64,000 bases of DNA from Edaphochlamys debaryana (taxonomy: Eukaryota; Chlorophyta; Chlorophyceae; Chlamydomonadales): positions 868,001 to 932,000 of the forward strand of contig JAEHOE010000025.1 of NCBI GenBank assembly GCA_016858145.1, given 5' to 3'. Shown in pieces: positions 41,674-53,736 of the stretch. The notes under the pieces are model-generated. The model worked only from the letters and a program-made list of their open reading frames with translations, was not told the DNA's origin and ran no database searches. Numbering within the stretch: position 1 is the stretch's first letter; every line of letters starts with the position of its first letter. Both the position numbers and the translations under genes were made by a program.

Positions 41674-44097
41674 CTACGCACCCTCCCTCATCCCGCGCCT
41701 CGCGACGGTGGTGGCAGCCTGTCGGTGCAGGAGTGGAGGCAGGTGAGTGTGCATTCGCCGGGGCGGGGGCGGAAGTGTGCTTAAGGTCGGGGGGAGGGGA
41801 GTACTGAACCAGCCAAGTACCCACCAGCTGTACGAGGGTTGACCAGGACACGCGCGCTCCGAAGATCTGCAGGTCGTCGATGGCGGCGTACATGGTGTAT
41901 AGTTGCGCGAGGAGGAGGTTGGCGGCGTTGTTGTTCTCGGTCTCCACCATCCACCACGACCAGTTCTCGTCGGACGGCCTCCGCGGAGCCCTTGCGAGGC
42001 TGAGTCCAACTCCTCGGAAGGGCAGGACCGCGGAGAGGGGCTTGGGGACGTGTCCCTGCTGTCCGGCGGCACGAGGCGTCGCCCAGAGGTCGGGGTCGCC
42101 GAAGATGTCATTGATGCAGTTGACCATGCGGACCAGGCGGTCTCGCAGGTTCTGGCCGCAGCCGATGACGAGGGTGCGGAAGCGTGAGTCCATGATCTTG
42201 TGTGTGCCGACGTCCACGAAGTGGCTGATGACCGTCTCATTGGCGCAGTCGCGGATGAGGTTGCGGGCGTCGGCGTTCAGCGTCCTGACCTGTAGGCCCA
42301 CGTTCGGCACAGTCGCAGTCACCATGCTTTGCGTCCCCGGCCCGCAGTGCCACACGAGGTCGTGGGGGATGCTGAAGGTGCCCTCCACCACGGCAGGAAC
42401 GGCGAACGCGGAGGAGACCTCGATGTGCAGGCTCTTGAGCGTTATGAGCTGGTCGCTCGCGTTGTGGAGGGCACGCAGCGCGTCTTGCGTGGTGGGGTCG
42501 GGCCAGCGCAGGAACATCGCCTGCATCGTGACCTCCACCCCCGGCACTGGCGGGCCCTGCGACGCCGATGTGCCGGCGCTGCTGTGCTCCGAACGGTACA
42601 GGTCCGACCATCGCAGGAGCTCGCACCGCGCGGCGATGGCGTAGAAGACCGTCCGCATCTCTTCGAACATCGCAGGCATGTTAGCGTACATGATGTCAAC
42701 GGAGCGGATGTCCAGCAGCTCGCAGGTCTTGTTGCCGTGGGCGCTGGCCCGTGTGGTCTGTTCCGATGGGCCCGCTCCCCCTGCTGCAGCGTCGTCACCG
42801 CCGTCGTCAGATGCTCCCGGCTCGCGGCGACCCGCGACCTCGGTCCCTTCCGTGAGCTCCTCCAGCAGTTGCAGTCTGTTGAGGAAGTCGTCGCGCGTGA
42901 TGGGGGTCAGCTTGAACAGTCTCAAGCTGAAGTCCAGGTTGGGGAGCATCGTCAGTCGCTCCAGCAACTTTGGGGCGCTGTTGAGGTGGCGTAGGAATCT
43001 CAGGCGGACGCTGTCCGTGCCGTCGTTGGAGAGGAGCGTGTCTGCCGTGTGCACGATCAGGCGCTTCAGGCCGGGCATCACGGGCAGCATCCACCAGGGA
43101 TTTTGCTCCGTGAGGTAGTGCAACTGTAGCTGCGCCTCCCAGCCCAGCGTGAAGGTCACTACGCCGGGCCGGGCGCGGGGTTGGTTGTTGCCGTCGAGGG
43201 TCGCAGCCCGCAGAACTCAGGCAACGTCGAAGTCAGCGACGGTCCAGGACGTGATGTGCTGTGCCGATCTGAAGATCACCGCGAGGCTCCACGTGAAGAG
43301 GTCGGAGTCGCTTGGTCGCGCCTGTGTGACGGCAGCAAGGAGCTGTTGTTGGATGGCGAAGCGGCGACGCGGGAGGTCAGAGTTGCTGCGAGCAACACTC
43401 GCTCAAGCAGGCATGGGATCGTGCCCTTGATGTTGGGACACTGTCGGTGAGCGGTGGAACCCGGGTGCTTGCCCGTTGCGTTCCCCCTACTCACCAGGAT
43501 GTGTAGCCCCCGGGCGTAAGGGAATGCGGCCACGAGTGTCTGTATCAGGTCGCAGGGGATGAGGTGCGCGTCGAGGCGCGTTGCCGACTGGAGCGAGACG
43601 TCGCGCACGTTCCGCCCGAGCCCTGGGCCCGTCGTCCACGCCCATTCTTGCTGCGCCTTGAAGTATGCTGCCCCGGCATCCACGTAATTGTCGATGGGGG
43701 AGTTGGGGGGCTTGGCTGGGAACCAGGGCTCCGCTGGCGTTTTGTCGCCCAGGTGGTTGCGGATGATGCAGTCCATGAGGAGGAGCAGGCGCCGGTTGCA
43801 CTCGTCGTTGTCAGCGGTCCGGACCATGACCTTCTGGACGTTCGCCGTGCGTTGCAGTAGGGCCCGCACCGAGTCCGTGATGTTATCCGGCATGAGGTCA
43901 ATCCTCAGGCAAAGCTCGTCCGTCTCTGCGTCGAAGATGCTCCTGAAGCTCTTGCACGCCAGCCGGATCGCGTGCTTGTCGCATGGGTCGAAGCGAGCCG
44001 CGCCCTTCTTCAGCTGCCAACGCAAGATAGTCTGCAGCAGTTTGGTTGACTCTTCAGGCGTACGGAAGGAAGGCTTTATGGCTTCCGCGAGCTCCAT
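41674..44097 (-). CDS. Cassette gene E, unit 2: LRR-like protein, C-terminally shortened
   Basis: Same four-exon structure as E in unit 1: 44097-43495, 43342-43226, 43129-41825 and 41718-41674. Exon 3 has a 27-nt in-frame deletion (the DYVGLHPS region). The last exon is cut by a TCG-to-TAG nonsense change at 41674-41676, removing the final 19 residues (from the Ser of ASLQDF onward). N-terminal substitutions include MELAEAIKPSF. The protein would be about 689 residues and might still fold, since the loss affects only the tail. Confidence 0.5.
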
Positions 44098-44560
44098 TGC
44101 AGCTGCTATGTCAGTGCGCGGAGCGGGCCGTAGCGTCAATGGCAATTTCACCCTCAAGTGTTGTTCTGAATATGTTGTGCAGCGGAAGTCAGCGTCCGAG
44201 CCGTTCTGTTACATCTCGTGGAATTGTGGAAGTTTCTTCCCACGGTGTGGTGGTCGCCCAATCGCGCCGTGCGCGTCGTGGGAGGGCGCGATGAGCCTCC
44301 CCCGTGGCCTCTAACCCCGGCTCTTTCCCCCCGCCCCCGGCGCCCCCTTCGTCACAGCGCCTCTAAAACACAGCGTTGCTCGCGCCTCCATCATATGCCG
44401 ACCCCTGGCCATTTGCATGTGTGCGTCGGGCATCCCCCCCCCTCTCCAATCAAAACAGCTACATCGCGGCGACGGCTTACTGACGAGAGCTCATTCACAC
44501 GTCGCCCCCCCAACCCTGTTTTTCCGGCCCTCGACCCCCACTGCCCCACGCCAATCCCTA

Positions 44561-46701
44561 TCAAACGTCGGAGTGCAAGCTGTACATGCGCTGAGTGCGC
44601 TCGATGATGAAGAGGAAGTCGTTCCCGCTGCAGCCGGGGCCTGCCTCCTTGAGTGCCTGCACGTAACGCACGGTAGCCGTTATCTCCATCGTCAGGCCCA
44701 TCAGCGAGGCCAGCATCTCGAGGCGTGTGACCAAGCGCTGGCTCCGGGCCGTCATGGAGTCGCACTGGGTCAAGGCCAGCTTCATGAACGACACCATCAA
44801 GGTCAGCTACCTGGGCAAGGAGGACAGCGACCCCACCGCGTGTAGCGTCGGGGCCTGCAAGTCCTAGAGGAACGAGTGTTCCCGTCGAGCATGGTTGATG
44901 CGTAGGGCCCCACCTCTTCCACGATGACGTTCCACTCCTGGTCGCTTGCCAGGAAGCGGTTCCCGCTACTGCGGTCACCGTCTTGGTGGTAAAACTCCTG
45001 CAGCAGCAGACCTGCCGCCACGCGCGTCCCACACTGCACGACATACACGCGCAGGCCGTCCCCATCGGCCGGCGCGTTGGTGACGAGCGCGTGGGCAAAG
45101 AGCTCGGCCGCCCACTCCACGGTGGTGTGCTTGATGCCGTAGAGGTCGAGCATGGAAATGGCGTCGCGAAGATGGAGGGCAAAGGAGGTCGTGCTGACTA
45201 TGATGATGGTGCGGGCGTCCGCCACCGTGAAGGCCCCGTGGCGGGTGTCCCTGAGTCTTGCTCGGGCGGCGCGGCACACACGCTCGTATGCTGCCTCAGT
45301 GGCCGCAGGCGAACGTGTGGCCCATGCCGATGACTTCATCGCCTCCAGATCGTGGTGGTACCGGTGGTACCCCGCGTACGGAAACCACGTGAGGGTGGTG
45401 GGCACTCCCAGGACGCCCATCATGTCGACGACGTGGTCGCGGCGAGGTCGGTGCACCGTGATGTTCTGCGTCCCCACGTACCGGCAGAGCTTCAGGACTC
45501 TTGCGACATCGACGAGCCCCTGCCGAATGTCCGTTCCGCTAACGTGCGCGTGGCTGATGCGGAACGTGGGCGCTAGCGACGCCGGGTGAGCTTGAGCGGA
45601 GGCCTCCACCAGCAACGCAAGGGCGCACCACAGGTGTTGGTCGGTGTGGTCCAGGTGCACCAGCATCGTGTGAACGCTTGTGAGGCGTCGCCCTTCCAGT
45701 TGTGTCTGGTCAGGCAGGCTCCAGACCACCTCCACGTCGTCGCCGACTTGAAGCCGTGTCAGCTGCGGGGCAGCAGCCGGCGCGTGCACACACAAGCTCG
45801 CCGCCAAACCCGCGACGCTCGCTGGGTCGGGGGCGTAGATGACCGTGTCGCGGCCGTTGACCTCCAGAGTTCGCAGTGCCGGGAAGCAGGGGAGAGCGGT
45901 ATGGAGGTTCTCCACGAGCCTGGGACAGCACTTGCGGTCTCGAGAGCCGACGACGAGCGTGGTCACGCAGGGCAGGCTGCAGCCTGTGAGGGCCTGCAGG
46001 CTGTCCATGCTGGGAAGCGTCAGGCTGTTCAGCCGCGCACCCCAGAGCACGAGGGCATCGTGCAGGACGCTGTAGTCCGGTCCGTCCACCCCTTTCGGGA
46101 GGTCGGTCTCCAGCGTGAAGGCGGTCACGTTTGGGAACGTCTCGGCCACCGCGGCGAGGTCTTGCGGCGCAATGGGGTGGGCGTCGTAGTGCATTGACGA
46201 GCCCACAATCCGTACGTGCGAGACTTCCGCCCCTCTCGTGGTTGACTCACGGATGTACCGCAAGATGTCGCGGAGTTGCGTGGGGTCGTCCGCGGGGTCG
46301 GCCGCGTGCAGGGTGATACACCTCAGTCGTTCCAGGGCGGCGAGGAGGCGGCCGACTTGATGTCCACCGCCCTTTCCAGGTGCTATGTTGGTCCGGGCAT
46401 TGTTGAGCCCAGTGCGGGACTTGAGGAACACCGACTCGGTGTTGAGGTCGACGCATCCGCGAACCTCGCTGCTTACTAGCCTCAGTTTTTTAAGGCTCGA
46501 GGATAGTATTCCCCGTTTAAGCACGACGCCCAGAGCGTCAGTAAATGTCGGCACGTTGTGTCGCCCGAGGTAAGAGTTAGCGGCGGCCATTTCGAGGGAA
46601 TGCAGGCTCGCCCTTGCCACCGGTCGCTGCCCGTGTGCTATCCACTGCGGTTGTATGTAGAGCGTGGATGTATGTGAGAATTGCGCAGCGGCCTGCTTCA
46701 T
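44561..46701 (-). pseudogene. Cassette gene D, unit 2: LRR-like gene interrupted by a 157-bp insertion
   Basis: Intact from ATG 46701 (MKQAAAQFSHTS) through residue ~610 with the same LRR-like body as unit 3, then disrupted. A 157-bp segment absent from units 1 and 3 follows the codons for TCRPRRY. It brings the frame to a stop at 44803, so the conserved end (VRYVQALKEAGPG...FLFIIER) is read only in another frame. The truncated product would be 632 residues with 12 foreign C-terminal residues. An intron origin for the insert cannot be excluded, because CCCAG occurs at its upstream end on the minus strand. Confidence 0.6.
44683..44839. other. 157-bp insertion unique to unit 2
   Basis: Absent from the matching sites in units 1 (after 33781) and 3 (after 53857). 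The plus strand is fully open and reads as natural protein (ISRRVTKRWLRAVMESHWVK, then SFMNDTIKVSYLGKEDSD). The minus strand is also partly open and merges in frame with the D tail. It looks like a captured exon fragment of an unrelated gene. Confidence 0.7.
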
Positions 46702-46842
46702 AGAAGCGGCCCGGGATTCGTCCCAGCTGGTGGTACGGCCCAGGCGACTTCAACCGACCTCAACTGGCGTGGTGCCGGACGACGGCAGCGGTGCCAGGGC
46801 CGCAGCTTACAGATGCTTGGGCGTTCGCTGAAGGTAGAACGC

Positions 46843-48307
46843 CTAACCCAGGATGCTGGGCATGCGCGGCTCGTAGCCCCCGGCTTCGGTTGTTTCGAAG
46901 CGACGACCCAACAGTCGGCCAGCCTCAGACCTCGAGGCCGCATCGCTACCAAAGGCCTCAGCGTCAAGACTCGCTGGTCCTGCCTCGACGTCAAGTCCGT
47001 CCCCTACCGAAATGAATGCTGAGCCCCAGCCTCGGTCGCGGTTTCCTTGCCTAACCAATCTGCATGAGTCCGAGTCGCAACCCACACAAACAACACGCCT
47101 ACGATCACTTCGCCACTGCCCTCTCACGTCTCTGCTTCACGGTCCACTCCTCGTCCCCAGACGTGTCGCCTACATGCGCTGCAGGGGTGGTGGCACGATC
47201 CCCCACCCATCACTGTGTGGATTGCGTGGATTGGGTGAGGTGAATGACATCATCCTCATCGTAAGTGGCCCCCGCCCGTGCTGCCGCTGCCGTTGCCGCC
47301 ACCTGCAGTCGGTGTTGCTCAGGGTCCGCCATGACCCCCGCGTCCCGAGCAACCATCGCGAGACGGTACAGCTCGCAGGCGGTGAGCTCCCTGACACTGG
47401 TCGCTAGAGGGTTGCTTTGATCAACCATCACCAGGCCCAGGAGATCAACCGTCTCGAGCGGGATGGCCTCGACGGTCGCCCCAAAGGAGGTCGTGAAAGC
47501 CTCGTCGTATGAAAGCACCAACCCGGGCAAGTACGCTCGCACGTCCAGGTAGATAGTCTGCTGCGTGGCAAAGTGATAGCAAACGTGACACCGTCATTGC
47601 AATGTGGACCACGCACCCGGCCCCACAGTGTTGAGAAGAATTAGTCTCACCGGCATGCAGTACAGAATCTCGGCGGAAGGCGGGTCCTTCCGCTTGGACA
47701 GGACAAGCGTGCACTCGGGGGTCATGTTGCGCATCTCCAGGGGCTTGCACTCCAGTGTGATCACACAGGCAGCGAGGCTGGTCGTGGCTCGTGTGTCACA
47801 CACGACGTCCCCCACGGGCGGGTCCCCGGAGATGGGCATGAAGCCGCCCCTCTGGGTAGTGACAGTGAGGGCGTTTCCCACGATCACCTCCGGACGCGCC
47901 AGCAGTTTACTCGTGGACTTGAGCATGTTGTCCACCTAGTAGGGCATTGCGTTGAACTCTGGGGCCCCTTATCGCCGCCGTCCGAAAGCTTCCTATTCTG
48001 AGAGCGTTTACCTGCTTGAAGGACCCACAGCGGCCAGCGGCCATGCTGTGGTGCAGCTTTCCGGTGTCCACAATCTCCACGGCTTCTGCACGCGACAAGA
48101 CTTGGCGCGTGAGCATTGGTACATGCAGTTCTGCAGGGCTGGAAAATGCCAACGCCGCAGGGACTCACTGTAGATGCTCAGCTCAGCGAGCTGGTCTGCG
48201 GTGGGGTTTCCCCTGCTCAACATGTTTTTAAGCCCCCGATGAATGGCACGATGCACCTGTTGCAAGGCGCCTCAGATGTCGGGCCAGACGCGGATTTGCA
48301 GCACCAT
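46843..48307 (-). CDS. Cassette gene C, unit 2: unknown protein, early nonsense codon
   Basis: Exons correspond to unit 1: 48307-48169, 48130-48012, 47935-47651, 47560-47214 and 47059-46843. Splice sites are all preserved. A CGA-to-TGA change at 48274-48272 puts a stop at codon 12 after MVLQIRVWPDI. Translation could restart at the in-frame ATG of MLSRGNPTADQ, 18 codons later, giving about 340 residues with the core domain complete. Otherwise the copy is nearly identical to unit 1, including absence of the 384-nt segment present in unit 3. Confidence 0.45.
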
Positions 48308-48606
48308 GCTGTCTGCTCGTGGCCTCAATGGTCGGGAGCTAACGAAATCGGTCGTCTGAACAGTCGGTAGAGGGAAGCGAATGAAGGAAGCACTGCAGTA
48401 GTCCTTTACAGGCTGAACAATGTTGTACGGACGGATCACTTGGAGGACCCTCCCTGAAGTCACGCAAGCCTTAGCCCATCCCATATCGACGCACTAGTCC
48501 CAAACTCTCCAGTTTCGCCGTCTACTTGCTACCCTGCGGCTCCAGTGTGTTCAGAACAACACCAACATACGCCCCCCTCCCTCGCGAGGCTCAGTCGCTC
48601 ACAACA

Positions 48607-49993
48607 TCAGTCCTCGTCCTCCTCCGTTCCCGTGCGCCACTCACTTGAATCCCCGCTAACTGATTCCGTCTCCTCCGAGCCGCTCATACTGCTCTCGTCC
48701 TCTCCATCCTCCTCCGATATGAAGTCACTGTCGCCGCTGTCCTCGTCGCCACTGGCACTCGGGCCGCTGCTGGAGGGCTCGCTTGTCAGCGCCTCGTCGT
48801 CGCACCACAAATCCAGAGCCTCTAACGCCGCTACAAGCGGCAGCGGCGCACTCGCCCAGGACGGCGGCGTCTTGTAGCCCATCGCGCTGAGGGTGAGCTG
48901 GGCGGCGAGGGGAAAGCCGTGGCGGTCCTGCTCCCCAAAGACACTCCGGCCATTCACCACGCAACTCCCCAGCGTCTGCGCGATGCGCGGGGATTCTGCA
49001 AGCGCCAGCGCCGCGCCGACCACCGCCGGGGTCCACCGGGGCTCGTCAGCGCCCCGCGCTCCGCCAATTATTCGGCAGGGCAGCAGCTTAGAGCACGCCA
49101 GCGCTGACGACGAGATCATCGCCCGGTGCGCCTCCGAACCCGCGACCAATTGCGCACGGCTCAACACGCTGTCGCCACCCTCGCCTGCGCAAGGGCCGGC
49201 GTCCAGGCGCGGGTACAGCGTGAAGAGGTCGAACGAGTCGCGCGGCCCCCGGCCCACGACAGCGTGTCGCGCGCCGAAGGAATAGGCGGCGTGGATTCCG
49301 TCATCAGCGTCAATGGCATACAACGTCGCTGCTGCCTCCCGGTCGGTGGCACATGCCGGGCACAGGCACGACACTACCGTCGCTGGCCGGGATGTTCTCT
49401 GACTCTGTCTGTACGTCGGGAGCCCGCCCACTACCGAAAACGCTAGCCCCGGGAATTGCTCGTGCGCTGCCACCAGCCCGCCCTCTATCAGGTGCGAGGC
49501 TGCGGACAGCATGCCCACCTCCGACCGGGCTTGCTCCGCGATGGCTCAACGCACGGCAACGCTACCCTAGCCATCGCGCGCCGCGCGAAAGGCGGATGAG
49601 GTACTCCAGCTGCGCTGCCGTCATGACGGGAACGGACCTGGGCTCCCGCTCCCAGATGCTCCCCCGCTCGGCGCTCACCGTCATAACCTTGCCATCAGGT
49701 GGGACCGAGAACGTTGCGGCCTCGCCGGAGCTGTTCATCGCGGCGCACGACAAGCCCGCTGTGGCGCTGTTCGCCACGACTGCAGCCACCCGCTGCAGGG
49801 CCAGCGCGGCCGCGAGCGTCGGCAGCTGGAGAGGCGCTGGTCCGTCCAGCGCGGCGGACCACGGCAGGACGGTCATGCTGCTCCCTCGCTTGTACGTGGA
49901 GGCCAACGTCGCCGCGCGCGGCGCGCTCGCGCTGGAGGTCAGACCACCCTCCTGGCTCTCGCCCTGCGTTTCATTGATTGCGAAGGCGTTCAT
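48607..49993 (-). pseudogene. Cassette gene B, unit 2
   Basis: The 303-codon 3' part, including the Asp/Glu/Ser tail, is open and almost identical to unit 1. The in-frame TGA seen in unit 1 is also here (49548-49546). Just upstream, a 14-bp deletion relative to unit 1 (CCCTAGCC replaces CCCGGGCTGTCGTCGGCTAGCC-type sequence) shifts the frame between the 5' and 3' parts. If the unit 1 TGA lies in an intron, this deletion would remove a possible acceptor. Confidence 0.45.
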
Positions 49994-51579
49994 CAGCAGC
50001 GAGAAAACAGCGCTGCTGTTAGGGGCCGAACCATAAGTAGAATCGCCGCCGTGTAATCTAGACCAGACGTATTGCTCCCGCCTTGCGCACCTCGTCGTGG
50101 GCTGCATCGGTTCTCGCCCCGCCCTTGGCGCGCGATGGCCTGCCTCCACCTGCCCGGGGAGTTGCGCCGCCGCCTTGCTTCCCAGCGTTCCGCCGCTCTC
50201 CGCCGTGGACCACGCCGCGACCCGCGCCCTTTCCACCAGCTGACGGGCCGCCGTCCTGAGGGAAGGGATCCAATGTCGGAGAGGAGGCTCGTTAGCCGGA
50301 CGCTCAAGTCCGCTCGATGAACAATGGCGCTGACTCTCCAACGACCATCGGTCGGCGAACCTACCTTCCCTGCGCTGTAGTCGCTGTCGTCGTCGTCCCC
50401 GCCGCCCTCCCCGCGGCGCCGCTTGTTAGATGCCGGCCTGCAGGGCTGCACAAGGCCATGCAGGGGCGAGCGACGGTTGGACAGAGCACGGCCGCGACCA
50501 TAGTTTACGGGAAGCGTGCAAACTGCCAACTTCTCCGCGTTACTCCTCGCACCTTGGATGACGGCTTCCTCGTCCGCTCGCCGCTGCCGCCACCCTCGCC
50601 CGCACCGGACCCGATGTTCCGGCCTGCGCCAGCGGCCGGGCCCTCGGCTCCGCCCGCGGCGTAGGTGCGCCCCCCAGCCGCCCGGCCCCCAGTTTCGAGC
50701 GCGTCTCCGAGGTTGGAAGGCGGCCGGCCGACCTGCGGCCGGACTCGCCGCCATTTCGTCGCGAACGCCTTCATGTTGTACACCGGCCCACCCTCTTGGA
50801 CCAACCACGAGGACCGCATCACGTCGAAAACCCACTTGCGCACCGGCCGGATCTTGAAGAGGCCGTCACCCAGGTCCCAGAATTCCGCGAGTCCGAGGAA
50901 GCTCACATCGCTGCTCGGCCAGAACTCGAACCGGACCTTGCGGACCGAGGACTGGGCGGCGCTGACGATGGCCACGGGTGTCTGGTAGACCGTCGCGTCG
51001 TCGGTGACCTTGACCAGTATCTGCGAACGTTCAACGGGGTGCGATAACCGCAGGGGCGTGAGAAGCGAGGACGGCGAGTAAGCACAACGAGTCACGCTGC
51101 CTTCCTGAGAGATGTCGCGGGCTCGCGCTTGAGTACCCAGCCTTTTCCACACGGCCCAGTGTGTCAGGAAACACCCCTAGGCAAGGCCCAACTTTGACAA
51201 CACCCACCGGCACCGCCAGCGCCATCTCGGCCACCCCTGGGGCGGAGGGTGGCGGCATGCTGCAGGCGCTCTCTCCGCTTGCGGGCGCTTCCGATGCTGC
51301 AGACGGAGCGGGGACGCACCTCCAACTCTCCTCGCCGCCCGCGGTCTTTGGTTTGTTCGAGACCGGCATCAGCAGGTCCCGCAGGGCCGTCTCCTGCACC
51401 ATGTGCACGCGTTCCAGGCTGCTGGCGTTCTTGAAATCGTCTGCCAGACAGATGATGCCCCAAAAGTCGCACGCGAGGGTCCCGTCTCCACCGTCGAACA
51501 CAGCACCGGGGTCGGTGAGGTCGGCAACCCTCAACGGCGCCGATGTCACGTCGTTGGGGTTGAGTGGCTGGCGGGCCAC
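49993..51579 (-). pseudogene. Cassette gene A, unit 2: 5'-truncated, fused to E of unit 3
   Basis: Exons 4 and 5 of A are preserved at 51020-50606 and 50522-50365, and exon 3 from the VTPLVYVA region to 51208. Exons 1, 2 and the promoter are missing; instead the frame is open upstream into gene E of unit 3. Five extra bases near 50172 (CCGCCTT for CT) shift exon 6 relative to unit 1. Without the N-terminal basic segment and its own promoter this copy could only be expressed as part of the chimeric transcript. Confidence 0.6.
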
Positions 51580-51670
51580 GTAGACGAGTGGCGGGCCCTG
51601 CGTAGACGAGTGACGGGTGGCGGGCCCTGCGTAGACGAGTGACGAGTGGCGGGCCCTGCGTAGACGAGTG
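51580..51670. repeat. Unit 2/unit 3 junction with short tandem repeats
   Basis: GTAGACGAGTG starts at 51580, 51602, 51631 and 51660, each followed by a GCGGGCCCTGC block. The first word comes from gene A exon 3 and the second from gene E exon 3, so the repeat is built from the two parental sequences at the breakpoint. This looks like template switching or slippage at GTGGCG microhomology. Confidence 0.85.
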
Positions 51671-53273
51671 ACCTCCACCCCTGGCACTGGCGGGCCCTGC
51701 GACGCCAATGTGCCGGCGCTGCTGTGCTCCGAACGGTACAGGTCGGTACAGGTCCGACCATACAGGATCTCGCACCGCGCGGCGATGGCGTAGAAGACCA
51801 TCCGCATCTCTTCGAACATCGCAGGCATGTTAGCGTACATGATGTCAACGGAGCGGATGTCCAGCAGCTCGCAGGTCTTGTCGCCGTGGGCGCTGGCCCG
51901 TGTGGTCTGTTCCGATGGGCCCGCTCCCCCTGCTGCAGCGTCGTCGCCGCCGTCGTCAGATTCTCCCGGCTCGCGGCGACCCGCGACCTCGGTCCCTTCC
52001 GTGAGCTCCTCCAGCAGTTGCAGTCTGTTGAGGAAGTCGTCGGACGGGTGTGGCCCCACGTAGTCCTCGCGCGTGATGGGGGTCAGCTCGAAAAGTCGCA
52101 AGCTGAAGTCCAGGTTGGGGAGCATCGTCAGTCGCTCCAGCGACTTCGGGGCGCTGTTGAGGTGGCGTAGGAATCTCAGGCGGACGCTGTCCGTGCCGTC
52201 GTTGGAGAGGAGAGTGTCTGCCGTGTGCACGATCAGGCACTTCAGGCCGGGCATCACGGGCAGCATCCACCAGGGATTTTGCTCCGTGAGGTAGTGGAAC
52301 TGTAGCTGCGCCTCCCAGCCCAGCGCGAAGGTCACTACGCCGGGCCGGGCGCGGGGTTGGTTGTTGCCGTCGAGGGTCGCAGCCCGCAGAACTCAGGCAA
52401 CGTCGAAGTCAGCGACGGTCCAGGACGTGATGTGCTGTGCCGATCTGAAGATCACCGCGAGGCTCCACGTGAAGAGGTCGGAGTTGCTTGGTCGCGCCTG
52501 TGTGACGGCAGCAAGGAGCTGTTGTTGGATGGCGAAGCGGCGACGCGGGAGGTCAGAGTTGCTGCGAGCAACACTCGCTCAAGCAGGCATGGGATCGTGC
52601 CCTTGATGTTGGGACACTGTCGGCGAGCGGTGGAACCCGGGTGCTTGCCCGTTGCGTTCCCCCTACTCACCAGGATGTGTAGCCCCCAGGCGTAAGGGAA
52701 TGCGGCCACGAGTGTCCGTATCAGGTCGCAGGGGATGAGGTGCGCGTCGAGGCGCGTTGCCGACTGGAGCGAGACGTCGCGCACGTTCCGCCCGAGCCCT
52801 GGGCCCGTCGTCCACGCCCATTCTTGCTGCGCCTTGAAGTATGCTGCCCCGGCATCCACGTAATTGTCGATGGGGGAGTTGGGGGGCTTGGCTGGGAACC
52901 AGGGCTCCGCTGGCGTTTTGTCGCCCAGGTGGTTGCGGATGATGCAGTCCATGAGGAGGAGCAGGCGCCGGTTGCACTCGTCGTTGTCAGCGGTCCGGAC
53001 CATGACCTTCTGGACGTTCGCCGTGCGTTGCAGTAGGGCCCGCACCGAGTCCGTGATTTTATCCGGCATGAGGTCAATCCTCGGGCAAAGCTCGTCCGTC
53101 TCCGCGTCGAAGATGCTCCTGAAGCTCTTGCACGCCAGCCGGATCGCGTGCTTGTCGCATGGGTCGAAGCGAGCCGCGCCCTTCTTCAGCTGCCAACGCA
53201 AGATAGTCTGCAGCAGTTTGGTTGACTCTTCAGGCGTACAGAAGGAAGGCTCCATGGCTTCCGCGAGCTCCAT
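51671..53273 (-). pseudogene. Cassette gene E, unit 3: 3'-truncated, reading into gene A of unit 2
   Basis: Exons 53273-52671 and 52518-52402 are as in unit 1, and exon 3 starts at 52305. Exon 3 keeps the 27 nt lost in unit 2 but ends at VEVT where the junction begins, so the C-terminal half of E is missing. The frame stays open across the junction into exon 3 of A: one uninterrupted frame of 434 codons runs from 52335 to 51031. A chimeric E-A protein (LRR-like head, A core) could be made. Confidence 0.65.
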
Positions 53274-53736
53274 TGCAGCTGCTACGTCAGTGCGCGGAGC
53301 GGGCCGTAGCGTCAATGGCAATTTCACCCTCAAGCGTTGTTCTGAATATGTTGTGCAGCGGAAGTCAGCGTCCGAGCCGTTCTGTTACATCTCGTGGAAT
53401 TGTGGAAGTTTCTTCCCACGGTGTGGTGGTCGCCCAATCGCGCCGTGCGTGTCGCGGGAGGGCGCGATGAGCCTCCCCCGTGGCCTCTACCCCCGGCTCT
53501 TTCCCCCCGCCCCCAGCGCCCCCTTCATCACAGCGCCTCTAAAACACAGCGTTGCTCGCGCCTCCATCATATGCCGACCCCTGGCCATTTGCATGTGTGC
53601 GTCGGGCATCCCCCCCCCTCTCCAATCAAAACAGCTACATCGCGGCGACGGCTTACTGACGAGAGCTCATTCACACGTCGCCCCCCCGACCCCGTTTTTC
53701 CGGCCCTCGACCCCCACTGCCCCACGCCCATCCCTA

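Larger units (their letters stand above)
41165..51579. repeat. Cassette unit 2 of the tandem array (right end missing)
   Basis: Nearly identical to 30208-40515 of unit 1. Differences include small deletions in the left end (20, 9 and 27 bp), a 157-bp insertion in gene D at about 44683-44839, and a 14-bp deletion in gene B near 49567. It lacks the first exons and promoter of gene A. The right end runs into a micro-repeat junction with unit 3. Confidence 0.9.
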
